A stretch of DNA of 64,000 nt. Origin: Congeria kusceri (lineage: Eukaryota; Mollusca; Bivalvia; Myida; Dreissenidae). This document shows positions 1 through 10,568 of this stretch, piece by piece. Numbering within the stretch: the stretch's first letter is position 1; each line of letters starts with the position of its first letter. The position numbers and the translations under genes were made by a program. The notes beneath the pieces were generated by a model, which did no database searches, was not told the DNA's origin, and saw nothing but the letters and a program-made list of their open reading frames with translations. Where the stretch lies: the NCBI GenBank assembly GCA_027627225.1, contig JAPFQT010000424.1, positions 61,001-125,000 on the forward strand, written 5' to 3'.

Positions 1-97
1 TAGGTATATGTTATTAAAATATAGTATGGTGTTGCCTTAGTTTTGTAGAATTTGTAGCGTTTATATTGTAACTGCTAGAAGATTGCTAATGTATCAG

Positions 98-247
98 TGA
101 TAAAGGTGATGTTGGTTCAGCTGCAGATCTGACAGTCTTAGTTGAAGTTAAAAATAAAGACCGGTTTTACACCATGTGCAGAAAGGTGTCATCTGCTATG
201 TCTAAGCAATATGTGTTTTGTGACACACAAATGAGCTGCTTTTTCAG
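98..247 (+). CDS. Candidate internal exon of a plus-strand gene entering from the left edge
   Basis: The segment follows an acceptor-like 'gtatcag' and ends at a donor reading CAG|GTACTG. Between them one frame is open for 49 codons; it starts one base into the exon and leaves two bases at its end. The peptide reads DKGDVGSAADLTVLVEV, then NKDRFYTMCRKVSSAMSK, and ends MSCFF. Its mixed charge looks more like coding sequence than the AT-rich surroundings. I do not recognise the family. The phase does not join directly to the terminal-exon candidate at 1624, so another exon would lie between them. A possible continuation begins at 373 after a run of T and AG, where the same frame stays open to 514. 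This is inferred from splice signals and composition only. Confidence 0.35.
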
Positions 248-1160
248 GTACTGTTATTTGTGTCCATGATCCCTGTCCAAGTATGCATTAAAAATATTGA
301 CCCAGTTGAAATACGCAGTGACGCTCCCATTTCCAGCCAATTGGTCTTTCTCACAGCTACATTTTTTTTTAGGCTTCAACAGTTTGAATGTGATGCAAGT
401 TTGGTCAAATTAATTTTTTTCATTCAAGGCACTATTATAGTCTGCATGGAAAATCATTGTGTAGTCGCCCTGTTGAAGAAACTAAAAACAAACCTTGTGT
501 ATTGCGGAATATAGTCTGACAGTGTAAACTATCTGTAATTAAGCGAGCAAACTGGAATGGGAGTCGTTGTCTTTTCTTGTTCTAATAATGATTGATCAAA
601 ATACTTATTTTATTGAGAGGAAAGATACAGTGCTGCAAATGTTATATCGTTGTCAAAAGAAAAGATGTCACCCAGACAATTAATGATAATAAGTGTGGTC
701 TCTTATAGCTATTTAGCTAACTTGGAACTTTGAATCGTTGCATAATTTAATGAAGTGAATTTTGAATTCTTCACAACAAAAGAGAACAAAAAGACAAAAG
801 AGAGAGCATAGCAACTTGCATTATATTTTTATGTTCAGTATTTTCACAAGTAAAGCAATTAACATAAAACTATTGTGTTGTCAACACTGACATATCAATG
901 TGCACTGCAGTTTGGATTCATGTATACTTAAATACACTTCACAAATTTAAAAAGAGGCTTCACATTTTTATTTAGTGAATCCATTAAGTATAAAGCAGTA
1001 AGCAAAAGGCCCTATAACTGCCTTGTTAAAACTGGACAAATTTCAATATCAATAGAAATACCATTTCTTGCTTATGGCAGTATTTAGTGACATCACAAGC
1101 ATTCAAAATGATCATTGAAACGTTATATACAATGTACTCATACACATGCTGTGAGTAGCT
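248..1160. other. Mostly unassigned AT-rich sequence, probably intronic
   Basis: A T-tract ending in AG at 372 is followed by 47 open codons to 514, in phase with the exon candidate at 98-247. This could be an alternative or terminal exon, or chance. Nothing else is recognisable. Confidence 0.3.
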
Positions 1161-1162
1161 CA

Positions 1163-1362
1163 TCTGTGGTCAGGTGGTAAAACATTGGCTTCACAACCCA
1201 GGATTCTCAGGTGCGAGACCCCGCTCCACCCTAACCTACTAACAGTCATTGATGAGACGTTAAACTGGGTTGCAGTGTACTATGTGCTTCTCACCAGGCA
1301 CTGAAAGACCCAGGGTCGCCTCTGGAATGGGGCGTCTCCTGTATCTCACATTATCCCCCATT
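1163..1362 (+). repeat. tRNA-derived SINE-like copy
   Basis: The head contains an A-box-like TGGTCAGGTGG at about 1172 and, roughly 45 bases later, a B-box-like GGTGCGAGACC. A tRNA-unrelated body follows, with the 'gatgagacgttaaactg' motif and later 'ctgaaagacccagggtcgcc'. Bivalve SINEs share this head-and-body organisation. No clear tail repeat or target duplication was found, so the ends are approximate. Confidence 0.45.
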
Positions 1363-1623
1363 ATACAACTAACGTGTCTGCTGTAATATGATTGGTGTTG
1401 CGTCTCTCACCTGTATTCTGATATGTCCATGCGCTTGGTTGCCTTATTGCGGATGTGAAGATATTTTAATATAGGGATATAAATTCTATGGTCTGCTCAG
1501 TATTGTTCCAAACGGAGTTTACTGTATAAAACATTATTATAACTTTAACTATAATTTATAATAATGCGCTATAATCTGCAGTGTTGAAAACAAATTTTTA
1601 CTATGTTGTTTTTCTTGTTGCAG

Positions 1624-1730
1624 ACAGCAGCCCGTCCACACTTAGGGACAGCAACGAACCCGATCCTGACACCGAAGCATTCCTGAACGATGCCGAAACC
1701 ATGCACAGACTTTGCAACAAAACATGGTAG
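1624..1730 (+). CDS. Candidate terminal exon of a plus-strand gene
   Basis: A strong acceptor (pyrimidine-rich 'tttttcttgttgcag') precedes 107 bases. These read, after two bases of a split codon, as 34 residues and a TAG stop: SSPSTLRDSNEPDPDTEAFL, then NDAETMHRLCNKTW. The other two frames close within the exon. The acidic, serine-rich composition and the good acceptor suggest a true C-terminus. The family is not recognised. It is probably the same transcript as the exon candidate at 98-247, with at least one exon missing between them. Confidence 0.42.
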
Positions 1731-2023
1731 CAGCCAACAATGTTCTGCCATAACAGGAGTTAAACATTTTGAAAACTTTCAATGGCCAATTATTTGATGT
1801 TTTGCGAAATACCGGGGTATTTTCTTTCTAACAGAACTTTTAGTTGAAACAACTTAGAACCTTCAAAAAGAATATGGAACACATCTTTTTTTATTAGATT
1901 TTTTTAAAAATTAATGTTGTACATGCAGAATTATATAATGTAATGCATTTTTATTGCATACATTTATATTTTCATATGAACAGCATATTTATACATCGAA
2001 ATAAGCAATGCAAGTATTGAAGG

Positions 2024-2098
2024 TTTATACCGGTATTTGAACTCCTATCCCACAGCTCCGTAGTCCACTGCTCTATCCACTACACCACTCTGGCCTGT
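2024..2098 (-). repeat. tRNA-like (SINE head) sequence, minus strand
   Basis: On the minus strand it reads 'gtggtgtagtggatagagca' (A-box region) and then, about 40 bases on, GAGTTCAAATACC (B-box-like). The tRNA-like spacing is kept, but no acceptor stem pairs. It is probably a decayed tRNA-derived retroposon. Confidence 0.45.
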
Positions 2099-2265
2099 GG
2101 TTTCATTGGTACTGAAAAGGGATTATATGGATAGAATGAGTGCTAAATATAGCCATCACATGACTTGGACTTGGTCACATGACCATAGTCCAGGTCATGT
2201 GATTTTTTTTACTGTTATGTTTTATTGCAAGGATAAATAAATGTTCCGAACAGGTACCAGCAGAA

Positions 2266-2340
2266 GCCTCAATAGCTCATTTGGTAGAGCAGTGGGCTTG
2301 AGAGGCTTGGTGTGTGGGTTCAATTACCGCTCCGACCAAG
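2266..2340 (+). repeat. tRNA-derived retroposon head
   Basis: 'aatagctcatttggtagagc' matches a tRNA D-arm and A box closely, and 'gggttcaattaccgctc' is a B-box and T-arm relic, with spacing as in a tRNA. G-rich low-complexity sequence follows (2360-2420). The acceptor ends do not form a 7-bp stem, so I treat it as a SINE or tRNA relic and not a working tRNA gene. Confidence 0.5.
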
Positions 2341-2859
2341 GGGAGTTTTAAAAAACTCCTGGGGGGCAAGGGGGGGCAGAACCACCACTTTCCTTGGAAA
2401 GTGAGGTTCTACCCCCCCTAATCAGGGTTAGTTAAATATATACTTTTTAGTACAAAATAAAAAGATTTCATCATAGTCCCTACCCCCCCCCATTGTAATT
2501 TTTTGTGCAAATAAAAACAAACACCAGGAGTCCTCTTTTTTTTATTGATCTTGAGCATTTTTTCATTATGCAAGATATTACAATATTTTATACAATGTTT
2601 AGGCCAAGGAAAAAATATAAGTGGTTCAGATTTCTCGACCTACCTTACTTACATGACCTCATCTTTAAGAATTATGAAGGGAAACAAAAAAAAATTATGC
2701 TATAAAATTTGTGGGTTTGAGTTTCAATATGGTGCTTTCCCAAAAATATTCATAGTAATTATGGTGTTCTTGAAAAAATGTAATGTCAGCAGTGACACCT
2801 GAACCACAGATTGTTTTCTTTGGCCTAAATTAACTGTATGTTAACTAATATTTTTCCAG

Positions 2860-2903
2860 AAATCATTCAAAAGAAAGCACCATCACTCAGCGAAGTAAAA
2901 TAG
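2860..2903 (+). CDS. Possible short terminal exon
   Basis: 'aatatttttccag' is a good acceptor. One frame reads IIQKKAPSLSEVK and stops at TAG; the other two frames also stop soon (KSFKRKHHHSAK and NHSKESTITQRSKIVIIT). The sequence after it looks like a 3' untranslated region leading to an AATAAA at 3065. The frame cannot be decided from this window. Confidence 0.22.
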
Positions 2904-3064
2904 TTATCATCACCTGAGTTGCAGCAGCTAGTAATCAGCAAAGCAAGCCGGGACAGGATTTCTGTGGGAGACGTGGAATGCTAGTTAACTTCCTTGTTTC
3001 TACAAACCCAATTATATATTGTATATTAAAATGCAATTTTGTAACTGAGAATGTACTTTTTGCT

Positions 3065-3070
3065 AATAAA
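3065..3070 (+). terminator. Candidate polyadenylation signal (AATAAA)
   Basis: AATAAA lies about 160 bases after the possible terminal exon at 2860 and is followed within 20 bases by T/G-rich sequence. It would end the plus-strand transcript about 50 bases before the transposon begins at 3118. Confidence 0.3.
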
Positions 3071-3117
3071 CCCATTTGTTTGAATCTCAATGTCTTTTTT
3101 ACCTTTTCTTCCTTTTA

Positions 3118-3150
3118 GGCTAGAGAAAAAATATTTTTAGATTCTCATCC
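3118..3150 (+). repeat. Left terminal inverted repeat of the transposon
   Basis: 33 bases starting GGCTAGAG and ending GATTCTCATCC. They pair with 8830-8862 with four mismatches (third-to-fifth and mid-repeat positions). TTA immediately precedes. Confidence 0.8.
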
Positions 3151-3411
3151 CCGCCCGCCCCTATCGAAAACCCCCGCCCCAAAATTTTTTATTTCATAAA
3201 AAAATCGACAACTCGAAAATTCCGAAGTCGGAAACGGCGACCGTTTGGCACACTCCAGTGTTCGGCTCTCGCATGCGTTCCGCTTTTTAAACGTTCTGAT
3301 CCGCACTTTAAACATTTTACAAGCGCTTGTTGATACTGATCGTAGTGAACGCGTCTGAAAGATCAGGATGTAAATTTTGCAGTACGAATACATAATTTCG
3401 GTTAAATAAAA

Positions 3412-6400
3412 ATGTTTGTTGTGGTAAAATTATACGATGGAATCGAAAAAAAGATTCTGTTTGACTGGTTTGGGTTTTCGCCTGTTGGTAGTAACATGAC
3501 ATGTGTTGATGTGTTCAATAAATTCTGCGAGGAAGTTGGCCTAAAAGGCTACTCAGGAGCCGAGTCAATTGTCTGCATCAACGTGTCTGTTGGGTCAAAA
3601 AAACATGACTTGACGAACTTATCCCCTACTTCCCTTGCAAAAGAGGCCATTTCATGCCTTGGCCACTACGTTCTGTTCACTATTCAGGAGAAATGCAGTG
3701 ATCATAATAACAATAACAGTGGTGACACTGAACATGAGGTACAAAGAGACGCCTTCAGTATTTTAATGTCTGCAGCCAACATATCAAAACATCTGCCAGA
3801 TCAAAAGGTTGACTCAAACCAGAAAGCTAAGCTGTACAATGATATATTGATGTGGTTGGAAAAACAAAAGGTTGGATTTGTTTTAAACAATGTAAATTCC
3901 CTTGGAGCGAATCTTCTAAACACTTTGACAGACATTATGTGGTACATTGATGGTAATCATGACACACTTGCGAGAAGGGGATGTGCAGTTCCGGATGCAT
4001 TGCAGGAGTTTCAAAACTATTACAAACCTGAAATCCGCAAAAGAAAAAAAGTGCAAGCTTCAAACCTCAAGCAGGAGCATCTGCAAAATCATTACACTGC
4101 CTTGATGCATGTCATTGAAAGTGCATTTCTAAAAAGAGAGATGTGGGCAGCTGTGCGCGAGGTATTTTTAATGGTGATAATTAATTGTTTGGTTTCTGAA
4201 TAGAAATGTTCATGTTACTTGATTGGTTGCTTCTTAAAACTTTCCATAATAAAAATGAAAATACAAACAATACTTACCTAACATTTTTATAGAGCGTACA
4301 TCAGACAACAATTGACTCTGATGATAAACTCAGTGGTGTTCGAAATTTGTTTACAATTTTGTGTAGTGTTTTCAATCCACAAAAATCATATTCATCATTG
4401 GATTTATTACCATTGAATGAAGAAGGATAAACTGTACAGTTATTATGCCATATCCAGTCCAGCAGTCTTGAAAATAATTATTATAATTCAGTAGCCCGAA
4501 TCATTATGCAATTATAATAACAGGTGAAATTTTCACTAGCCCTACTATATACATAACATAATTTCTACTAGCCCAAATTACTTTTCAGTATCCGCGGGCT
4601 GTCGGGCTAGTGGTTAGCGTTAAGACTGGTGCAGTGTTGCACTAAATTAGCTCGGTCCACTCATTTTAAACATTTTAATTTTATAATATACAGGTTCTGG
4701 TGTCACTTGCCGAAAGCCTCCGGAAGTATGCAGATTATCTGTCAAAGAAGACGGTTCCTGAGGCAAAGAAACCGAAGGCGTCTGATACAGACCATTTTGA
4801 AGTTCTATCACAAAAACATCATATCACACCAGGTCCATATAGCAGGTATTACATGAATAATAACCATCACCAAAGACTAAACAACTTGTATATTAACTGG
4901 CGTAAAAATGTTTTAAAAAACTTTTATACTAAATGTTTGAAAAGGCAAACAACAGGAATATTTTTAATAATTGTAAAAAAGAAACAGCATGTATATTTTA
5001 AAAAAAGTTAAGTAGACTGGTACATTAACTGAAAATTGTCAATTATTAAAAAGCTAATAACATATTAGGGGTTTCGATTGATGGATATTTTTGGTGCAAG
5101 TACTGAAATTCAAATACAGGTTTAATCAGACATCCATAAATTTGATCTTTTGAATAAATATTTTTAAGATTCATACATTATGATTCCATTGTATTTAGGA
5201 TCTAACTTCTTATTCATAGAAACAAATTAGTAAAAGGGTCACTGGTTCAAGTTCAAGCCCAGCCATATATTACAATTGCCAGTTTTTGGTCATATTACTG
5301 TTGTCCTACCCCCTGCCACTGTGACATGTAAGGTAGTTGTCTGTTACCGTTTTATTCAGTATTTTTTGTACTTTCTATGAGCTGCGTCATGTGAAAATGG
5401 GTCTTATGCCATATGTGGCCAGCGTAACTCCAGACCAGCATGCGCGAATGCCTGCGCATTCGCGCAGTCTGGTCAGGAGCTACCCCGTTCGCTATAAAGT
5501 CACACAATGTTTCGTGGTCTTATGAGTGGACAGGGTAACTCCTGACCAGACCGCGCGAATGCGCAGGCTGGTCTGGAGTTACGTTGGCCGCATACTGCAT
5601 AAGACCAATTTTCGAATGACGCGGCTCATATATCTTTGTTTATTTCAGATATGGCACTCTGCATGCGGCACTGATGTCCTGCAAAGTCTATGAACATCTT
5701 CTGGTGAATGACTATGCCCCTGGGGATGCAAGAAGACGGCATGAGTTCATCAAGAACTTGGTTACTCCTTTCAGATGTGTAAAGTATACATATTCTGGAG
5801 TGAAAGAGCATTTGACTTTCCTATGGCGTGTTGACGTAGATGATAGTGAAAGTTGTGTGTTGTCTAAAAACATTGAGATTGCATCCAACATTAAGAAAAC
5901 ATTACCAGTTTATCATACACGTGCAATGAGAAGAGAGTTTTTGAGCCTTTTTGGTCGTAAGATTGATTGCAAAGCTGGTTTTCTAAGAGAGGCCTACTGC
6001 CGACTCACTGGTGATTGTTCAGCAAGTATAAATGCTTCTACAAGTGAAGTTGATAAACGCATTGCTGAAATTCTTGATAATGAAGATCCTGACCTTGTAT
6101 GCGACTTAAGAGTGAACAATAGTAGACCTGAACAATTTGAAGGCTTTTTAGAACAGTGTCAAAAGCATATTGTATCATGTCTTGAGACTGCTGTAGATGA
6201 CCGGAGGCATGATAAAGTTTTGAAAGAAGGTGATGACGTTCCTGACATTGTTACACATTTTGCAGATGCTTTTTCTGTTTCTGACTTCTATGAACAGGTG
6301 AAAAATAAATGCCCAGAAAATATGCCTATTCCATCTAAGCAATGGCTAAAACTACAGTTCTGGCCAAGGAACACTCACAACAAGTCTTCAGCAAGATACA

Positions 6401-7998
6401 GTGGTAAACTAAAAGTAAAGTTTATGGTTCAGAGCCGCCAGTTTCGACAAACACATGAGGATATGCACTATGCATCTGCTATTTTTAGATATCAAAAAGA
6501 GTTCTGTATTATGTACAGAGATTACTGTAATATGGTCTGCTTGGATGACAAACACAGACTGAAAGTTGGGGAACCAGGGTACCCTGTTGCTGCGGCTGAA
6601 AGGGGGAAACAAGTTCTAGTTGCTATGGGTAAATCTTTCCAAGTGGGAGATCATGACTTCACAAAATTTTCTATTACACCCAGTGTAACTCTTAAAGTTG
6701 ACATACCAGACTCGATTGAGGAGAGTTTTTATAGTGGACAAGTGTATGTGTCATTGAAAGAGGGAGTCTTTGAACCATCTTATCCATGGAGGCATTCTGC
6801 TGAACTGTTTCCACTGTTGGACATCACAAAACCTATTGTTGCCCTTTATACAGACGGTGGACCAGATCATAGGTTGACATATGGGTCCGTGCAAATATCT
6901 TTGTTGAATTTGTTCTTAGCAGGTGACTTTGATATGATTGTTGCAGCACGCACCCCACCGCATAATAGTTGGAAAAATCCTGTGGAACGCATTATGTCCG
7001 TCTTGAATTTAGGGTTTCAGTCTGTTGGCCTTATGCGAGACAAGAAAGGTGATGACATTGAGAAAAGACTTTCATCTGCAAATTCACTTAATGAAATCAG
7101 AGATTTAGCCAAAAATTACCATGATATTGAGAACAATGTTAAAGATTCTATAGAGCCAGTTAAGGTTTTGCTTTATGATGTCATTTCACGTTTGAAGTGG
7201 AAAGGTAAATGTTTAAAACCGTGCACAGCTGCCTCTGATGAACAGATAGCTGAATTGTCAGGAAAAGTAGAGGCAATTGAAAAAGTTGACCCAATGAAAA
7301 CTACTCAAAAGGATTTGAAAGCCAAATCTGAGCTGTGTAATTTCATTACAAAGCACTGCAAAGTAAGGCAGTACATGTTCTCAGTTAAGAAGTGTGGACT
7401 GGCAGTTTGTAAAGTCTGTAAACCTCCACGCTTGCCAGCAGACATCTTTGAGAAGTTGGATCATTTACCAGACCCTGAACCTTGTGATGGTGAACGATAT
7501 AAATCTTTCGAAGAATCGTACAGAAGAGACACATCAGAAAGATATCTTCCTTCTTTAAAAGAGACCCCAGCGCAGAAAAGTGGAATGCCATTTCCTCCAT
7601 CGTCCCAGTTTGCAAAAAATGTTCAAATGGTTGTAATTTGCAGTCAGAGTGAAAAATCTAGAGTGCTTTTCTGTAAACATTTTGTGAAAGGGAAACTGAG
7701 AGATACTTTATCAAAAGAATTGTCAGAGCTTGAGTATTCTTGTGGATCAACATTCAATGAGCTCGAGTCTGAAGAAGATCATATCTTCCGGAAAGTGTTT
7801 GTTCGAATAAACCTGAAATGTACAGATAACATTGAGTTTGCCTACTATTCTGCTGGTTTTGAACCTATATGTTTATTTTGTGGGGCTGACCAGGCCTACG
7901 ACAATGAACAATACTACCCTTTGTGCAGTGAGTGTAAAGCACAAGGGAAAAAGTGCATTCCACGTAGAAAGAGATTGGCTGCTAGTTGTAAAAAGTAG
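3412..7998 (+). CDS. Transposase-like DDE protein, 1083 residues, three exons
   Basis: Three exons, 3412-4161, 4694-4845 and 5649-7998, join without a stop. Donors are GAG|GTATTT and CAG|GTATTA; acceptors are ATATACAG and TTATTTCAG; the phases match exactly. A catalytic core is visible in exon 3. CLDDKHRLKVGEPG gives Asp600/601, YTDGGPDHRLTYG gives Asp703, and NSWKNPVERIMSVLN gives Glu747. The spacing (about 102 and 44 residues) and the context (TDGG-type second Asp, ER-type Glu) fit an RNase-H-fold DDE transposase or integrase. C-terminal cysteine clusters (Cys871, 883, 888, 891 and Cys1042, 1045, 1060, 1063, 1070) suggest zinc-binding modules. The N-terminal 100 residues start MFVVVKLYDG and could be a small beta-rich domain; that is weak inference. 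I recall similar TDGGPDHR proteins, unnamed, in invertebrate genomes but know no established superfamily name. The open frame and inverted repeats suggest recent activity; domestication is the alternative. Confidence 0.82.
4162..4693 (+). other. Intron 1 of the transposase-like gene
   Basis: It runs from GTATTTTT to TATATACAG. It is AT-rich and contains 'actagccc' / 'gggctagtgg' motifs (about 4535-4615) that look like a fragment of a dispersed repeat. No gene is seen inside. Confidence 0.7.
5378..5628. mobile_element. Palindromic MITE inside intron 2
   Basis: A 251-bp element flanked by TA on both sides (5376-5377, 5629-5630). The left end reads TGAGCTGCGTCATGTGAAAA and the right end, reverse-complemented, TGAGCCGCGTCATTCGAAAA. 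The arms continue through 'ggtcttatg' and a GC-rich core with 'gtaactccagaccagc' and 'gcgcattcgcgc'. Nearly the whole element is self-complementary. It is far richer in CG than its surroundings. TA duplication suggests a Tc1/mariner-type MITE, and I associate this repeat with bivalve genomes. It lies in the intron 4846-5648 and leaves the splice sites intact. Confidence 0.65.
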
Positions 7999-8154
7999 CC
8001 TGACTGTGACTTACAACTGCCCAAATTGTTCTCTTTGCATATTTGACATGAACAGTAAATGTCTGTATGTTAAATACGTTCATTTAAGAATGCATGTCTG
8101 TGTGTTTAATATGTTCATTTAAGAACTCATAAAACTGGTTAACAATGTATTTGT

Positions 8155-8260
8155 TTTTATTTTATGCCCCCGCAACGAAAGTTTGACAGGGGGTAGTATA
8201 TTGGAGTCTCGCTGTCCGTCGGTCGGTTGGTTGGTTTGTCGGGTGGTTTGTTGGTTTGTC
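8155..8260. repeat. Dispersed repeat end within the transposon 3' part
   Basis: 'tatgcccccgcaacgaaag' is followed by GGGGGTAGTATA and runs of 'gtcggtcggttggt'. This resembles the terminal part of bivalve repeats that carry a hairpin and GTCGGT runs. The remainder to 8829 is AT-rich with no recognised feature, apart from A-rich AATAAA stretches near 8780 that might end the transposase transcript. Confidence 0.35.
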
Positions 8261-8829
8261 TGCATATTAAAATGTTATAAGTGTGTGCAGCGAACTTCTT
8301 CTATATTTCTCTGACGATTGAATTAAAACTTCAAATATGTAATTACCATGAAGTGAAGATGTGCAAGACACTATTTTCAAACGTAGTGATCAATTTATCT
8401 CTGAGTTATATGCTCTTGAGGTTAGAGATGGGCATGGCTGCTATTCCTGTGACAAAGCGGTGCAGGGGTATTTTTAGTCACGTTTTTAACAAAGCTCTAG
8501 TTGATACTGAATCAGAAGTCATATTAGTTTGAATGATATTTATTCAAGCAAAGCATATATACGGTAACAACGTAACACACTTGCAAGTAAATGTATCAAT
8601 TATTTATTAATCAGTTGCAATAACATAATATGGTTATTGACAATCAACAATTCTTACGATGTTATAATATGAAAAAGTATACATTAACTGCCAAAATAAT
8701 GCATTGAGAAAAGGGCCTCAGAATTTAGAAGAAAGCCTTGAATATGTACCTTATTTGTTGAAGTATGTACCTGTAAAAAAAAAATAAAAATAAAAACCGC
8801 CCACCCGCCCCATTTTTTTTCAAAAATCC

Positions 8830-8862
8830 GGATGAGAATCTAAAAATTATTTTTCTCCTGCC
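8830..8862 (-). repeat. Right terminal inverted repeat of the transposon
   Basis: The reverse complement starts GGCAGGAG and ends GATTCTCATCC, matching the left end in 29 of 33 positions. TTA immediately follows at 8863-8865. Confidence 0.8.
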
Positions 8863-8865
8863 TTA

Positions 8866-10385
8866 TTTAAGATAAAAAGCAAATTATACGAATTTAAAAC
8901 CCTAGCCGAAGTTTTGGAAGGTAAAGTATGTATTGCACATGATTTTAGGCCAAACTAGAATGAGTTATTTCCAATACACAGAAGTGTGGCAGTCTTCACA
9001 ATTAGTTATAGAGCTGAACTTTTTTTTTTATCTTGGACTTGCTTATTCAAAATTCCATTTATATCAATGAGGACAAGATTTCCTAATGTTCTTTTTATTG
9101 TATATAAATAAGTTGTCTGGAACATTTAACTATTTTTTTTTTAAATACTATTTTCTTCGGTTCCAAAACAAGTGTCGACACGTTAGACCAGTTGTATAGA
9201 GCCATGACTCAAGTTCGTCACTCATCTTAACACCTGTATTTTTAAGTAATTATGCCTTATTTTTCAGCGAATAATCACTGGTTTACAGTTCCCTACATGT
9301 ATACAGAATTGCTATTTTGTAATTAAATTTTGACAAAATACTTTTAAAAAGTTGATATATTTGGACATGTCAAACTTCTGATACGTCAAAGTTAAATTGA
9401 ATTCCTAGAAGATAACAATGTTCAGTTGTGTTCATACGATTGTTAAAAGAAGATAAAGATTTTGAAACACTATCACTCGGAAATTTATATCGGCAGTTGA
9501 GTTAAAAAGTACCCTTCCAAAGCAGTACCCTGTTTTGGATTTGGGCAAACAAGTATGTCTTTGTGGTGTGTTAGATATAAATCTGTTAGATATAAATACA
9601 GATGGGCAAAATTAAACAATTTTATTAAAGCCATTAAATCTGTTTTGAATGACAATATTGTCAACGAGCTAAGATTATTCAGAGTAGGAATATGTATTTA
9701 CAAAAACATAATTTTTGAGGACTTTAAATAATACTTATGAACAATTGTATACATAGTTGAAGACATCTCAATCTCAGTCACATAATTCCATTTCACGAAA
9801 ACTGTGGACATTATTTACAATTTCTCTAATTAAAATATAACATAAAATTTGATTAATTGTCTGTTGTAAATACCAACTCCGAAAAGTGTTTTTTTGAACT
9901 GTTTAATGTGAACAAATACTACTAATATTAGAATTTTATGGTATTTATTTTATTCCCCAATGCAGATTCGGTAGCTTTAAGAAAATGTAATATTCAATAT
10001 TGAAGAACTTTTGCTATAGATCCATTGGTTAATGAGTTATGACTACTGACAGAGGGACAGACACAGCTAAAATAATATCTTTCCATATTCAGGCGAGGGT
10101 TTAAAAATGGAACAAATAGTCCCGCTGCTGCATACAAATTACTTCTTACTGGCGTCAACAGAATTTACAATTCTGTGCCAGTTGTGTTCTCTGTTGTGCA
10201 TCATGTTTGTTTTTTCAAAAATGCAGCCATTCTGTGTTGTTAGTGGTTATACATTCAAGGGACTCGTTCACCAAATTTCTCATTTTTTTAAGTATGCCAT
10301 TAAATGTCTTAACTGGAGAGATTTAAGCATCGGAACTAAAAAGCTCAAGTATAATAACAAGAAAAGTATTAACAAACAAATAAAA
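8866..10385. other. AT-rich intergenic DNA
   Basis: No long open frame, inverted repeat, tandem repeat or RNA gene was seen. Confidence 0.5.
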
Positions 10386-10388
10386 AAA

Positions 10389-10462
10389 GGTCCCACCAGG
10401 GTTCAAACCCGGGAACTCCTGATTAAAAGGCTAACGACTTAACCACTCGGACATTCCAACTA
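10389..10462 (-). pseudogene. tRNA relic, minus strand
   Basis: The minus strand reads TGTCCGAGTGGTTAAG (D arm and A box), CTTTTAATC where an anticodon loop would be, and CCGGGTTTGAACCCTGG, a perfect 5-bp T stem (one G-T pair) with a TTTGAAC loop. The 3' end TGGGACC is followed by a run of T. The 5' end does not pair with it, and the anticodon stem is mismatched. This is a tRNA-derived pseudogene or SINE head and not a working tRNA. Confidence 0.6.
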
Positions 10463-10568
10463 TGATATTTCACCCTGCATTATTTACCTCATGTAAGTGT
10501 TCCATGGGATGTCAACAGTTTATACGAAAAAACAGAAACACTCCAAATTATTCCATCGTTTAGCGTTA

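Larger units (their letters stand above)
3118..8862 (+). mobile_element. Complete DDE-type DNA transposon, about 5.7 kb, TTA target duplication
   Basis: The left end (3118-3150) and the reverse complement of the right end (8830-8862) form 33-bp terminal inverted repeats with 29 matches and no gap. Both begin GGC and share the inner block TTTTTAGATTCTCATCC. TTA flanks both sides (3115-3117 and 8863-8865), as expected for a 3-bp target duplication. Just inside both ends are C-rich tracts resembling CCGCCCGCCCC; they run in the same direction at both ends, so they are subterminal direct repeats. The only long coding capacity is the three-exon gene at 3412-7998. Three-bp TTA/TAA duplications with GG-starting repeats recall PIF/Harbinger elements, but the protein does not carry the Harbinger motifs I know, so I leave the superfamily open. 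A MITE lies in intron 2 and another repeat in the 3' part. Confidence 0.8.

Noticed and set aside
3145..3502. Minus-strand open frames overlapping the transposase exon 1 and promoter region
   Set aside because: They are shadows of the plus-strand gene and the GC-rich subterminal sequence, without splice or homology support.
10389..10462. Functional tRNA-Lys gene on the minus strand
   Set aside because: The T arm is good and the CTTTTAATC loop is tempting, but the acceptor and anticodon stems do not pair.
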